Shown: positions 31,748-41,992, numbered from the stretch's first letter. The stretch: 64,000 nt of DNA from Aristolochia californica (GCA_029961685.1 JARWKL010000005.1:11436164-11500163); one strand, 5' to 3'. The notes: a model not told the origin generated them from the sequence alone. A program made the numbers and translations.

Positions 31748-32460
31748 ATGTCAACGGACAAGTTATATTTCTCTCCTATTCGGTTCACGAGTAAGAACTA
31801 TAGTGCCTGGGTATTTCAGTTCCAGTTATTTGTCATGGGCAAAGTTTTATGGGTCTTATTGATGGGTGTGATCCGACACCTCGTGAGGCTCAAAATGGAC
31901 CACCATGGATGCTAGGGTCATGACCTGGATACTTGGATTCATTGAGCCTCATCTAGTCCTTAATCTGAGGCCCTACAATACTGCAGCAGATATGTGGAAT
32001 TACCTCCACAAGGTTTATCATCAAAATAACACGGCCCGACGGTTTCAAGTCGAATATGAAATGACAAATTTCATGCAAGGAAGATATTTCATTGAAGAAT
32101 ATTTCTTTGGTTTCCAAAATTTGTGGGCTGACTATACTGATATCATTTATGAGAACGTCCCAGTTGCTGCTCTCTCTATAGTGCAAGCCGAACATGAAAC
32201 CAGTAAGAGGGATCAATTCTTGATGAAGCTCCATCCAGAATTTGAGAATGCTCGTTCACATATGATGAATCGTCATCCAGTGCCGTCTCTGGTTGCCTAT
32301 TTGAGTGAACTTCTTAGGGAGGAGTAGCGCATTGCTACTCAGGCTGGCATGGAACATCAAGTCCAAGCTGATACCTCTGCTCCTATGGCCTATGCAGCAC
32401 AAGGGAAAAATAAAGGTCAGCTGTTCAATAAAGTGGAATTTGAAAGTATGGAAATAATTT
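31748..32460 (+). pseudogene. Copia N gag, frameshifted
   Basis: It starts 'MSTDKLYFSPIRFTSKNYSA', the common copia gag opening (Y-xx-W motif in 'NYSAWVFQFQLFV'), shifts frame near 31890, and continues in 31905-32327 with 'DARVMTWILGFIEPHLVLNL', 'AADMWNYLHKVYHQNNTARR' and 'FFGFQNLWADYT'. A stop at 32325 is followed by linker-like sequence. No zinc knuckle is reached before the element ends. Confidence 0.78.
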
Positions 32461-32842
32461 TCTCTATGTGCTCTAGCCTGTTATAGATGATGTTTATGAT
32501 GATCCTTAACATGTCTAAGTGTAAATTATGACCTAAACGTTCGATTTCACATATGTACTTAAAGAAAGGGAGTTTAGAATACTCTCTTATATATGTGACT
32601 GAGTTTGGATATTTGACTATTACACTTGAACTCTTGTCTTCTCTTTATATTCTTCCTTTTGGGTGCTTCTTCAAGAAACGTTCTTCAATTGTGTTTGAGG
32701 AGAGTTTGACTTGTAGCTTTAGACCTTGAGATGCATCTACTCTCGAAGGTGAAGTATCTGAAATACTTAGATTTTCAAGTTGTTAGATCAATTAAGTTTA
32801 GTTATCATCAAAAGCAATAAGGAAGTCAACCTACAGTCAACA
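32460..32842 (-). repeat. Sirevirus-like LTR (minus strand)
   Basis: On the minus strand it begins TGTTGACTGTAGGTTGACTT at 32842, preceded by a 'catcataaaaaagggggaga' purine tract. That combination is typical of sirevirus-type copia 3' ends. The outer end near 32460 is uncertain. Confidence 0.6.
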
Positions 32843-32846
32843 GTCT

Positions 32847-33570
32847 CCCCCTTTTTTATGATGACAAAACCAAACTTAGAAAAATAAAAATTACACATCC
32901 CTAACGGTTGGAGTTAAGTAATTGGTGCAAATTTAACCTAAGCTACCCCTTAATCTTTGCATAGCATGTTTTGATTCTTTTAAGCGTAAGATTTGTAAAA
33001 TTGTGAGTACCTAGGTCTTTTGATCCAAGTTCCCAATTTTTTCTCCCTCTTTTTGTCATACTCAAAAAGATAGTCAATGAAACACATTATAACAAAAACA
33101 TAGCTGAAAGGCCGTTTCATAGGTAAGATTTTCAATTTTTTTTATATGTGTACACAACATTAAAATGAATACAAACAAGTACCATAAAAAAATTACACTG
33201 AATCTCTCCCATTTTGATGATGACAAAACCTAACTTGGAAAAATAAAAATTACATGTCCCTAAGGGTTGGATTTAAGTAAATGAGGCAATTTTAAACTAA
33301 GCTACCCCTTAATCTTTTCATAGCGTTTTTGATCATTTTAAGCGTAAGATTTGTAAAATTGTGAGTGCGTAGGTCTTTTGATCCAGGTTCCCAATTTTTT
33401 CTCCCCTTTTTTTTATCATACTCAAAAAGATAGTCATTGAAACACACGTTATAACAAAAAATAGCTCAAAGACCGTATCATAGATAAGATTTTCATTTTT
33501 TTTAAAATGTTAACACTACATAAAATTAATACTTACAAGTATATCTTAAAAAAATTATACTGAAAGTCAA
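32847..33570 (-). repeat. Tandem direct duplication beside the purine tract
   Basis: Two units of about 360 bases (about 32847-33210 and 33211-33570) repeat 'gatgatgacaaaacc', 'aagctaccccttaatctttt', 'taagcgtaagatttgtaaaa' and 'actcaaaaagatagtca' in the same order. Sireviruses often have repeated blocks around the purine tract. No coding frame is seen. Confidence 0.85.
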
Positions 33571-33589
33571 AAAGATGGGTGGATCCTAA

Positions 33590-34759
33590 AAGGACTAAGC
33601 TGGAAGGAGGAAATGGCTAAGGATGGTCTCAAGGAGGTGCTCTATCTTCTGTTGCCCAGCCTTCCAACTCTTTCTGGGTGGATAGAATAACTACCTGGGT
33701 AGCCTTGACATTATCCACGACATACTCTAGTGTTGATAGCCGATCAATGGATGACAAGTTGCCTTCTTCCGTTCTTCTCCTCTTTGTGAATTCAAACTGA
33801 TCCGTGGGAGGCTATAGACTAAGCTTATCTTCGGAAGGTACAAGCTGAGGGGAGATTCATTGGGTATTTTTTCCTTCTGAATCCATTGACCTCACCACTT
33901 GGCGAAGCCAGCATTCCTAAACTTTGTTTCTCTAATGGACATCTTTTTTGTAATTTCCACCGACACCTCGTCTGAAAAATCTACTCCACAATGTAGGAGG
34001 ATGGTTGTGATCACTTGAGTGAATGGTAGACTATCTGCCCTCGAGTTTACTGTAATGTCGGCCATCCGGCTAGCCATGAAGTATCCAAACTCGAGTGGAA
34101 AATTTTGGAAGATCACCATCATCTAAAAAATGTTGGCCGTCGTGAGCCTAGAGAAGGTGCCCTTTCTTGGATTCAACTTGTGAGTCATAATTTCCATAAC
34201 AACTCTCTGGGGCATAGTGAGGTCCCATACTCTGATCTCATAGGAACTCCTAGCTGCCTAATCAATGACTGATAGGATAGCTTCATGGATGTTATGCGGG
34301 AGGTCCCCGTGGAGATCTGTCAGCCAGTTCTCTTTAACGTATCTCATCATACCCATAATAGTGGAGCTGAGGTGGTCATTCATAGATGGAGTTTGAATAG
34401 AGATAGGTTTTTTCTTCACATAGGAAGAAATCTCAAGGCTATGTGGCCCAAGCTCCTCAATTTCAAGGTTTGTGTAAAACACCTTGACAAGAAGGGGATA
34501 CACAAGCTCCTTTCTTTCCAACAAGCCTCTATAGGGCTGGAATAGTTCTTCAAAACCATCAATTTTCCTCTCAGAAAAGGAAATATTAACTTTTCATGGC
34601 TCAACAACACTCTTGGGAGAAAAAGAAGAGAAATACCTTTCTCATTGCTATCTTGTGTGAAAGTATTGCCTCCAATTTGGCATTTCCTCACAATTGCCAC
34701 TCTCCTTCCTTGGAGTCTTCAACTTGGCAATAACCTTGACCCTTACCATTGTTGCTTGG
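33590..34759 (-). pseudogene. Retroelement ORF with plant-transposon-protein domain
   Basis: Minus-strand frames 34700-34416, 34524-34258 and 34122-33892 belong to one former gene. The clearest block, 'FGYFMASRMADITVNSRADS' then 'LPFTQVITTILLHCGVDFS', resembles the 'putative plant transposon protein' domain ('..SLPFGMLIT.LL.HFGVDL') found in plant retroelement ORFs of unknown function. An ATG at about 34750 may be the original start. Copia D is inserted just upstream of it at 34759/34760 with a CTTGG duplication. Stops and frameshifts are frequent. Confidence 0.5.
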
Positions 34760-35307
34760 TGTTGAATTTAGGATCCCTTTTCCATAATTTCGAGCAAGAG
34801 AAAGAAGAAAGAAAAAAATAAAAAAGAAAAAAAGAAGAAAAGGGAAGAAGAGCTCTCGGGTAGAGAGAAGAAAAAATAAAAGAGAAAAGAGCGGTGGCGC
34901 CAAGCAAAGAGGGAAAAAGACATTAACTCAAGAATGAGATGTGTAAATTGATTAATTATGGATTAAAAAACCTCTATTTATAGTAGAGGAAGAGGTAGAG
35001 TCCTTATACATTTAGCCTTTCAATCCTAATTACATTCCAACTATAACTCTCTAAGTTAAGTCTATTCAACCCAATCTACTAGAAGACTAATATGAGTTGA
35101 ACTAGAATTCTTCTTCATTCACATGAATATAAGGGAGGAGGCCAGCTCGTGGCCTTATCCTTGTGGGTCCCTCATGATCTTCCAACTTATCTTGGTAAAG
35201 TTGCTAGCTCGTGAGATATTTGTGGGTCCCACTTGATCTTCAAGTCTTCTAACTCATTTAAGCTTGTGCGTCTTAATTCCTTAAATCATGCTTGCTTGGG
35301 TGAGGAC
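34760..35307 (-). repeat. Copia D 3' LTR, outer part
   Basis: It starts (plus strand) 'tgttgaatttaggatc' and matches 47026 onward up to 'gggtgaggac' at 35307, where gypsy C enters. Confidence 0.92.
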
Positions 35308-35655
35308 TGTTATGCACACAATAACATTATTATTTCAATTATTTTTCTTTAATTTACTTTATTTTATTTCAGTTTTAAGCCACAGGGGTATTTTGGGAAT
35401 ATTTCATTTATAGGGGTATTTTTATAATATTTTATCTTAAACCTTGTAAGGGTCAACCCTATTTAAGGGGTAAGAGTAATGAGAAAGGCAAGCATTTATT
35501 TTAGGTTAATTTTAGGTCAAACAGGCTTGGAGCTCTCCTTACGACTTCTAGGGTTTTCATGCTTCCCTTTGGCTTGATCTTCGTTTTCTTTTCTTTCTCC
35601 CTATGAATCCCTATGAATCCCTACGAATCCATGTGTTAGATTTGGGACCGTAACA
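35308..35655 (+). repeat. Gypsy C 5' LTR
   Basis: 348 bases. It contains 'caaccctatttaaggggtaa' (TATA-like region) and matches the 3' LTR and the LTR at 63233-63587 throughout. Confidence 0.92.
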
Positions 35656-35657
35656 AC

Positions 35658-35669
35658 TGGTATCAGAGC
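35658..35669 (+). promoter_or_regulatory. Gypsy C primer-binding site
   Basis: Exact TGGTATCAGAGC two bases after the LTR. Confidence 0.92.
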
Positions 35670-35678
35670 AGGAACACA

Positions 35679-36014
35679 ATGAATGATTCTTTGTTCCAAG
35701 AATTATGGTACAACGAATTGGAAGCCCTACTTGCATTGGACAGAGCATCTGACGAAAGATGGCGTGCATCTTCCATTGAACGTTCTGCAATGGAGAAACT
35801 TGCTACAACAAGGGAGAAATTTGATGCCGTAGGAAAGAACACTGATTCTTCATTGCAAGAATTATGTATTGCCATTCACAATGAATTGGAAGCCCTACTT
35901 GCATTGTATAGAGCATCTGACAAAAGATGGCGCGCATCTTCCATTGAACGTTCTGCAAGGGAGACACTCACTGCCACAAGGGAGAAACTCGCTGCCACAG
36001 AAAAGGTCATATGA
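35679..36014 (+). CDS. Short gag-like leader protein of gypsy C with an internal duplication
   Basis: A 111-codon frame starts at ATG 35679, ten bases after the primer site. It contains two in-frame copies, 168 bases apart, of 'NELEALLALDRASDERWRAS' and its variant with Y and K changes. Each is followed by an Arg/Glu-rich stretch, 'SIERSA..EKLA.TREK'. It is helical and highly charged, like the coiled-coil N-terminus of plant gypsy gags. The related element at 63600-63750 has only one decayed copy of this region, so the duplication is specific to this copy. It ends at TGA (36012); no capsid domain follows. Confidence 0.5.
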   Translation: MNDSLFQELWYNELEALLALDRASDERWRASSIERSAMEKLATTREKFDAVGKNTDSSLQELCIAIHNELEALLALYRASDKRWRASSIERSARETLTATREKLAATEKVI

Positions 36015-36589
36015 CCTAAAATCTCCGAGCAACACGTATGCACAGAAGGAAAAGTAGCAAACGCCGTCTTGGACGGCAACCAGGAAATTTCACTGTCTCT
36101 GTCTCGAACAGGTAGAAATGCCAAGGGCCAGGAAGTTTCAATATGTCTGAGTAAGGAACTCTAGCGTCGGGCTAGAAAAAATTGATTTCCGGATCATGGA
36201 AATCAAACGAGAGGGACCCTGTACATCAGAAATCGAAGTCGACTTCAAATCTGAAATTTCCTCCAAACTTTCGAAAACAGACAGCGGTTCTGCCAAAACC
36301 TCATCGGTAATGGCTGCTGTGGGTTCGACCTCAAAAAACCCCTTTTCACGGCCAACAGAATGTCTCCCAGAATAGGAAAAGGTAATATTTATGGCGATTC
36401 TTTCGACAAGGATGTGTTTCTGAGAGCCCTCTATCTCGGAAAATCCCCAAGCGGCGAAGCCCAAAAGGGCTTGCTCTTCACCACCAATCACTAAGGAGGC
36501 TCCGTCGGCGCTGTCGGAAACAAGTCTGGTGGGATTTGACTTCCGGCCACCACCTCTCACTCTCAATCCAGTTCTTGGCAGTCTAGCGG

Positions 36590-36850
36590 TGAGGCTATTT
36601 AATTTTTCTATTAACGAGACCCCTAGTAGTGTGAATGTCCCGTATATGTTTGTGCTTAATGGGATGCTCCAGCATGATAAGCACGTTAAATTTGAGAAGG
36701 TAGGAAATGTTGCTCTAGCTGTTGAGGGGCTTAATTTTTTCGGTCCCATGTCTGTAGTCATGTGAGAAGGAGATGGGAATTCTAAATATTTTGGTTTTGT
36801 TGACTTTGAGAATGCAGAAGTATGCATTAGTGTTGTTTCTACTGCTAAGA
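36590..36850 (+). pseudogene. Captured poly(A)-binding protein fragment 1 (RRM region)
   Basis: Three-frame reading shows 'NGMLQHDKHV' (compare the end of PABP RRM2, 'NGMLLNDKQV') and then 'NVALAVEGLN' and 'GPMSVVM', a stop, 'GDGNSKYFGFVDFENAE', matching PABP RRM3 ('[23 protein letters not shown]'). The RNP1 octamer is recognisable as K-Y-F-G-F-V-D-F. PABP binds mRNA poly(A) tails. The fragment is scrambled and stop-containing and precedes LARD-2. RRM3 occurs again at 39640-39870, so part of the gene is present twice. Confidence 0.6.
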
Positions 36851-36952
36851 ATGCATGCGTGGTGAATGAATACAGCAACAACGTGGCTACTTCGGGTCAT
36901 TTTTCCAGCAGTAACAGTCAATTTAAAAAAGTTGTGTTAATTATTTTGAATG

Positions 36953-37345
36953 TGTTGGAAGATAAGTTCTAGCTCATACGACCAAGGAAGGCCCTCAAGA
37001 TGGGCCCAAGCCCATAAGAAGTAGGACCCACAATGATTACCATGAGCTGGCATCCTTATCACATCAGTTGGAAGATCAAGAAGGACTCACAAAAGTATCT
37101 TATCTGATGGTCACGTCAAAGAAGAGTTTTAGTTTGAGTTATGTTTGTCTTTTATCTATATTGAGTTTTTTAATTATGTTAGGACTTATTTTTAAGTGTT
37201 AGAGTTTGGGTGTCATTGGGACAAGGGTAGTTTTATTGTAATTGGACTCTACTACCGTCCTCTATTATAAATAGAGGTTCTTGTACTCTGATTACAACAA
37301 GTTATTAATTTAAATGAAGTATTTCACTTTTACATAAATTCAACA
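36953..37345 (+). repeat. LARD-2 5' LTR
   Basis: TGTTGGAAGATAAG to AATTCAACA, followed directly by primer site TGGTATCAGAGT (37346). Confidence 0.9.
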
Positions 37346-38604
37346 TGGTATCAGAGTAGGTTCTGTTAGTTGACTTAGTCAACTCACGGAGGTAAAGTGA
37401 TCCTTTTCTCTAAACCGTAAACCTTAAGTCTAGGTTCATAGTTATTTTTTTCAGTCCCGACACCCGTAGTTGATTTTTGATTTTTACCTCTATACATAGT
37501 TTTTTATATTTCAAATTATATATTGAAGGAAATATATTTAAGTCTATTTCTAAATAAAACCTATTTGTTCCAATCGGAGTTATCTGCAGAGAGATATCGA
37601 TATTTGAATGCGCAAAGGTCAGATTGAAAAAAGGTTCGAGCTGTGGCAGCAATCTTCCTATTCTGAGGTATTTTTTACTATCAAGAACTAGACTTTATAT
37701 GGAGAAATATATATCAAAATAAATATATGTAATTCTATTCTTTTACCTATTCAACCAATTTTTTATCTGAGTTATCTACAAAGAGAAATAGATATTTGAA
37801 ACAGCAAAGGTCAGATTGAAAAAGAGGTTCGAGCGGCAGCAGAAAGCTTCAAATTCTGAGGTATTTTATGCGATCAAGAAAGAAACTTTATATGGAGAAT
37901 TATATATAAAAAGAAAGATAAGTAATTTTATTTTCTTACCTATTCAACCAATCCTCAGTATGATCTTTTTATAAGGAGATATTGATCTTTGAAGAGTCAA
38001 TGATCATTCTGGAAAAACAGGAGAAACAATATTTAGTTCGGCCAGATGACAAAGACCAAAATATATCAGATTATTTATCTTCTTAAAATTAAATTGGAAG
38101 AATCAAAGGTCATGCTGGTATTCTGTTACATTGAAAATCCGAATTTAAGCCCATTGTTTTGCATCATTGTTTGAGTTGATATATCAGAAAAATATTTCAC
38201 TTCTCCCTTGTTTGAGGACTTATTTATACATCTCTGTTATTTGGGCTTTTTGCTATATCTATGATATTTGGTTCAAGCTGGGATCACTGCCATTGCCTCC
38301 TAGCTTGAGGTGGAGAAGTAGAAGAAGTACAAGAAAGAGGTATTTTCTTTAATATGTTGTGAATAAGTTTATGTGACAGAAATATTCAAGAAACGGGGAG
38401 CACAAAAGATGAAGCTTATGCATCTACGAAGAAATTTTTATATCGGATTATGATTATTTCATGGGTTCTTCTACAAGGTTTATTATTTTGGTTCGTGTTA
38501 TATGTGTGGGAAGATGGTTGTATTATATTCAGCTACAACTATTATGTATCTTTGGGGACATTATTATTGAAGAAGAGGTGGCCTCATGTCATCATTTATT
38601 TTAC

Positions 38605-38780
38605 CCCATCAAAAAGATCAAAATTATTTGTGGTTGGGAGTCCATAACGGAGGAACTTTATCCCCGTCAAAAAGATCAAAAATTATTTGTGGTTGGAAGT
38701 CCATGACGGAGGAACTTCATCCCCGTCAAAAAGATCAAAATTATTTGTGGTTGGAAGTCGATGACGGAGGAACTTATTAT
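38605..38780 (+). repeat. Tandem repeat inside LARD-2
   Basis: About three to four units of 58 bases with 'aagatcaaaattatttgtgg' and 'gacggaggaactt', followed by a run of 15 C at 38797-38811. Confidence 0.88.
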
Positions 38781-39161
38781 TACATCTACGTTAATTCCCC
38801 CCCCCCCCCCCTGTAATGGTTTTTATGTCTTCTACCACTTGAGAGTCGTTGTCCTATGGAGGGACATGGTGGTGGACACTTTAGAGCAATGATAGACACA
38901 CTATCGATAGAAGACGGAGTGTGCCCTACATCTAGCATTAGGACTGGAGTATGAAGCAATGACTTACTGGCTAGGAGTGATTTTTACTCTCACTTATATA
39001 ATGCCGTAGGGCTTTATGGAAGGACGCAACAACGTGAGGGGGAATGTTGGAAGAGGAAGGCATATTAGAAGATGGGCCATTTTATACAAAAATATTCTAT
39101 ACATCATTTGCAGCAAGCTAGGAATTCATGTTGTTCTCTCACCCCCAGCTTGAGGGGGGAG

Positions 39162-39602
39162 TGTTGCATGATAAACTCAAGCCCACACGACCAAGGAAGG
39201 CCCACATATCTAAGATTATTATAAGATGGGCCACACGACCAAGGAAGGCCCACAAGATGGGCCCAAGCCCATAAGAAGTAGGACCCACAATGATTACCAT
39301 GAGCTGGCATCCTTATCACATTAGTTGGAAGATCAAGAAGGACTCACAAAAGTATCTTATCTTATGGTCACGTCAAAGAAGAGTTTTAGTTTGAGTTATA
39401 TTTGTCTTTTATCTATATTGAGTTATTTAATTATGTTAAGACTTATCTTTAAGTGTTAGAGTTTGAGTGTAATTGGGACAAGGGTAGTTTTATTGTAATT
39501 GGACTCTACTACCTTCCTCTATTATAAATAGAGTTTCATGTACTCTGATTACTACAAGTTATTGATGTAAATGAAGTATTTCACTTTTCCATAAATTCAA
39601 CA
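39162..39602 (+). repeat. LARD-2 3' LTR
   Basis: 441 bases, starting TGTTGCATGATAAACTC after purine tract 'cttgaggggggag' and ending ATTCAACA. Confidence 0.92.
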
Positions 39603-39935
39603 GGATGAATTGTTTGATGTTCGACCTGGTGTGCCTTTTGGTGGTGAAGATTTGAAGAAACTATTTGGCGAGTATGGAAACATTACAAGCGCTGTAGTAA
39701 TGAGCGAAGGATGGGAAATCCAAATGTTTTGGATTTGTTAACTTTGAGAATGCAGAAGATGCTGCTCTAGCTGTTGAGGAGCTTAATGGGAAAATTTTTG
39801 ATGACAAGGAGTGGTATGTCGGGAAGGCCCAGAAGAAATCAGAAAGGGAGATGGAATTGAAGGGACAGGTTGAGCAGAATAATACGGGGACTGTAGCCAA
39901 GTTTTATGGGGTGAACCTGTCCTTGAAGAACTTGG
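39603..39935 (+). pseudogene. Captured poly(A)-binding protein fragment 2 (RRM3 to RRM4 linker)
   Basis: It reads 'LKKLFGEYGNITSAVVM' and, after a frameshift, 'FENAEDAALAVEELNGKIFD' and '[20 protein letters not shown]'. It then continues '[20 protein letters not shown]' to 'LKNLD', the start of RRM4 ('KFQGLNLYVKNLD' in plant PABPs). At that point the frame passes directly into the GH3 fragment. The match to PABP RRM3 is clear over about 90 residues, and the shift near 39710 is the main break. Intronless across this span. Confidence 0.88.
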
Positions 39936-40327
39936 ATCCTCAGCTTGTGAAGATGATTGGAGAAGAAGCTGTTTTGGATGTCATAGCCACTGGGATTCAG
40001 TACGTTTTTACTCCATGTATTGCTGTTTGCAGAGACCCCAGATGGGGCCGTTGCTACGAGAGTTACAGCAAGGATCCAGAGATTTCCGAGGAGGTGACAG
40101 AAATCTTCTATGATTTACAGGGAGAAATCCTTCAAGGACGACGACTGGTTGCTCCTGATTTTGCTGGGCAAAAGATGGTTGTTGTTGTGGCACTGCAGCA
40201 TCCAGTGTTGCCCATAGTGCCACTGCTGCAACTAGTGCTGATTATTCAGAAAGTAGTAGCAGCAGTGTTGATAATGTTTGTTCTTATTGCATGTACCATT
40301 AGTGGAGCTCTCAAGAGCCTAAGATGA
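39851..40327 (+). CDS. In-frame PABP::GH3 fusion frame
   Basis: 158 codons. Residues 1-28 are the PABP linker and RRM4 start. Residues 29-95 are from a plant family 3 glycoside hydrolase (exo-beta-glucosidase type): '[20 protein letters not shown]', '[20 protein letters not shown]', '[12 protein letters not shown]'. The junction falls at shared 'L-D/D-P', as if joined at microhomology. The rest (about 63 residues, hydrophobic) is unidentified. It lacks the GH3 nucleophile region and RRM domains, so no enzyme or RNA-binding activity is expected. Whether it is expressed from the gypsy C LTR is unknown. Confidence 0.7.
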   Translation: MELKGQVEQNNTGTVAKFYGVNLSLKNLDPQLVKMIGEEAVLDVIATGIQYVFTPCIAVCRDPRWGRCYESYSKDPEISEEVTEIFYDLQGEILQGRRLVAPDFAGQKMVVVVALQHPVLPIVPLLQLVLIIQKVVAAVLIMFVLIACTISGALKSLR

Positions 40328-40395
40328 TGCTGCTATCTCATATGGCTGCTGCTATTGCAATGCAGATAAGGGCAACACAGCAGAACCTACAAATG
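40136..40395 (+). other. Unidentified captured stretch
   Basis: Lies between the GH3 and NAP1 parts. One frame gives a Ser-rich run ('[16 protein letters not shown]'), another a hydrophobic run. No family was recognised. It may derive from another host gene or from untranslated sequence. Confidence 0.4.
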
Positions 40396-41037
40396 GAAAC
40401 ATATAATGCAGCCAAGTACCAGAAACTTTATGAACCAATATATACCAAGAGATATGACATAGTAAATGGAGTAATTAAAATCGAAGAATCTACAACACCC
40501 GTTGAGGAGGTTTCTGGAGAAGAAAATGCAGTTGAGGGGAAAGGTGTTCCCAAATTCTGGCTTACAGCGATGCAAACTAATGAAGTGATTACAGAGGAGA
40601 TACAAGAGCGTGATGAAGGGGCTCGTAACTATTTGAAATATATCAAGTGGTCTAGGATTGATACTCCCAAGGGCTGCAAGCTGGAGTTCTTTTTTTATCC
40701 CAATCCATATTTTAAAAATATTGCCTTCGTCAAAACTTATCACATGTTCATTGAGGAAAAAAACCATTTTAGAGAAAGCAATAGGGACAAAGATTCAGTG
40801 GCTTCCAGGGAGTGCAAAAACTGCTGAACCGCTTCAGACTCAAATGGACCAAGATTATGATATTGGATCCACTGTCAGAGCCAAAATTATCCCAAATATT
40901 GTCTCATGGTTTATGGGAAAGACTGTTCAGGGTGACGAGTTTGATGATATAGAAGGGGATGAGGATGAAGATGATGCAGATGTTGATGAGGATGAAGATG
41001 ATGCAGATGTTGATGATGATGAAGAGGACACTGCAGC
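40396..41037 (+). pseudogene. Captured nucleosome assembly protein 1 fragment
   Basis: Frame 40324-40827 reads '[20 protein letters not shown]', '[20 protein letters not shown]', '[19 protein letters not shown]' and '[15 protein letters not shown]'. After a one-base shift at about 40760 the second frame continues '[16 protein letters not shown]', '[18 protein letters not shown]', '[19 protein letters not shown]' and an acidic Asp/Glu tail. This is the NAP domain and acidic tail of plant NAP1, a histone H2A-H2B chaperone. The N-terminal dimerisation helix is missing, and a stretch after '[12 protein letters not shown]' is shorter than in NAP1. Only the C-terminal two thirds are represented, without introns. 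Confidence 0.9.
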
Positions 41038-41689
41038 CAAAAACCGACCAAATAAGGTATTTGCTGGACGGAAGGTGAAGAGCAGAGTACCACATGGGGT
41101 AAGCCAAGAGAGGCCTCCAAAGTGCATGCAGCAGCAGAGTCAATTCATCCAAATGAAGCCAGTTGCAATGCCACCTATAGTTGCTGATCGTGTTCCATTT
41201 TATTTCCCAGGTGCTCCAGGGGTGGGACATCAACTATTTTATGGCGAAGGTCCTCCCGCTAATGCAGTGCTTAATGGGTTAGGGTCTAGTGAGAGAATGA
41301 TGCAATTTAAAATTGTTGTTGTTGTTGCAGTCAGCATGGTGGTCTCTTTTCATCAATTCCCTCTGAATTTGGAACTTCATGACCAATTTCATCCAAAATG
41401 GATTCAAACAGCAGTGGTAGAGATCGTAACATATGGGGAGGTGTTTGCGGTACTCCAGGACAGTGAACAACAGCTTGTGCTGTCTGGATTTTTTAGAAGG
41501 AACAACTGGTTGGTGTCATACAAAGCTGGGTTTTCTGCTGACAGTGGGCTTCCTAGTGTTGTTCAGTTACCTGCCTGCTCGTTTGAATTACAGGAAACAT
41601 GTGGCCTGGCTCGTTCTACCGGGGCCTCTGAGTGTTTCAAGGTGCAGCAACTGGAAGGGGTTAGTGCAGTTGAGGCTTCTCAATCCTAG
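40658..41689 (+). CDS. In-frame NAP1::PABP fusion frame
   Basis: A 343-codon frame, the longest in the element. Codons 1-28 are shadow sequence; residues from about 29 to 125 are NAP1 ('[10 protein letters not shown]' to an acidic tail '[20 protein letters not shown]'). Residues 130-205 are the PABP region after RRM4 ('[20 protein letters not shown]', '[17 protein letters not shown]'). The remaining 140 residues are unrecognised. The join is in frame. It lacks complete NAP folding elements and the PABP MLLE domain. It may be only a fortuitous open frame, yet two unrelated gene fragments in one uninterrupted frame is unusual. Confidence 0.6.
   Translation: MILPRAASWSSFFIPIHILKILPSSKLITCSLRKKTILEKAIGTKIQWLPGSAKTAEPLQTQMDQDYDIGSTVRAKIIPNIVSWFMGKTVQGDEFDDIEGDEDEDDADVDEDEDDADVDDDEEDTAAKNRPNKVFAGRKVKSRVPHGVSQERPPKCMQQQSQFIQMKPVAMPPIVADRVPFYFPGAPGVGHQLFYGEGPPANAVLNGLGSSERMMQFKIVVVVAVSMVVSFHQFPLNLELHDQFHPKWIQTAVVEIVTYGEVFAVLQDSEQQLVLSGFFRRNNWLVSYKAGFSADSGLPSVVQLPACSFELQETCGLARSTGASECFKVQQLEGVSAVEASQS
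41038..41275 (+). pseudogene. Captured poly(A)-binding protein fragment 3 (post-RRM4 region)
   Basis: It matches the plant PABP segment 'RLQAQFSQMRPVAMPPSVAPRMPMYPPGAPGLGQQLFYGQGPPA' type: here '[20 protein letters not shown]' and '[20 protein letters not shown]'. It is separated from PABP fragment 2 by the GH3 and NAP1 parts, so the PABP piece was either captured first and then interrupted, or captured twice. Confidence 0.88.
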
Positions 41690-41925
41690 GGGGACTGGTC
41701 ATGATGTTGTTGCTGCCTTGCTGGCCATGTGTAGGCAGTGCAATCTAGGACTGTGGGAAGGCCAAGATGCTGCTTGGGGAGATGTAGCGACATTCGGCAT
41801 GCATCCCTACATGCAATCATAAAAAAAAAGTTACTTCTCTGGTTGGATGTTCCAGTTTTGTAGTCCAACCGGATGACACATATATCGTGGTTGATAGTTG
41901 AGAACGGATGGAGACATCGGCACGG
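41276..41925 (+). other. Unidentified sequence between captured PABP and the gypsy tail
   Basis: Two open frames overlap (to 41689 and 41433-41822). Neither shows a known domain. An A run at 41820-41829 ends a 'catgcaatcat' stretch. It may be a further captured fragment. Confidence 0.4.
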
Positions 41926-41992
41926 GCAAGCAGACCTACCTTTGAGCTTGAGGACAAGCTCTTTCTTCTAGGGAGGGTTTAATGTTATGCAC
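41926..41992 (+). pseudogene. Gypsy C 3' tail with purine tract
   Basis: 'RPTFELEDKLFL' is the C-terminal signature shared by gypsy A, G and L just before the 3' LTR. The purine tract 'agggagggttt' follows. It shows that the captured block replaced pol but left the gypsy end. Confidence 0.8.

Larger units (their letters stand above)
30731..32460 (+). mobile_element. Copia N, 5' part of an LTR retrotransposon
   Basis: A complete 5' LTR (30731-31175), an intact primer site, a leader with a minisatellite and a gag remnant are present. Nothing of pol or a 3' LTR is seen; the element is lost after about 32460, where a sirevirus-like LTR begins. Confidence 0.75.
36953..39602 (+). mobile_element. 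LARD-2, second full copy
   Basis: LTRs at 36953-37345 (393 bases, with an internal deletion of about 48 bases after 'accaaggaaggccc') and 39162-39602 (441 bases). Flanks are gaatg and ggatg, one mismatch. The interior is colinear with LARD-1, including the 58-base tandem block (38605-38780), and is non-coding. It lies inside captured PABP sequence of gypsy C, so it is younger than the capture. Confidence 0.92.

Noticed and set aside
36138..36881. A 247-codon minus-strand open frame
   Set aside because: It is antisense to the gypsy C leader and PABP fragment 1, shows no domain, and its composition mirrors the sense strand. Treated as a shadow frame.
40904..41233. His/Ser-rich minus-strand frames
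   Set aside because: They are the antisense of the NAP1 acidic tail (GAT/GAA repeats read backwards).
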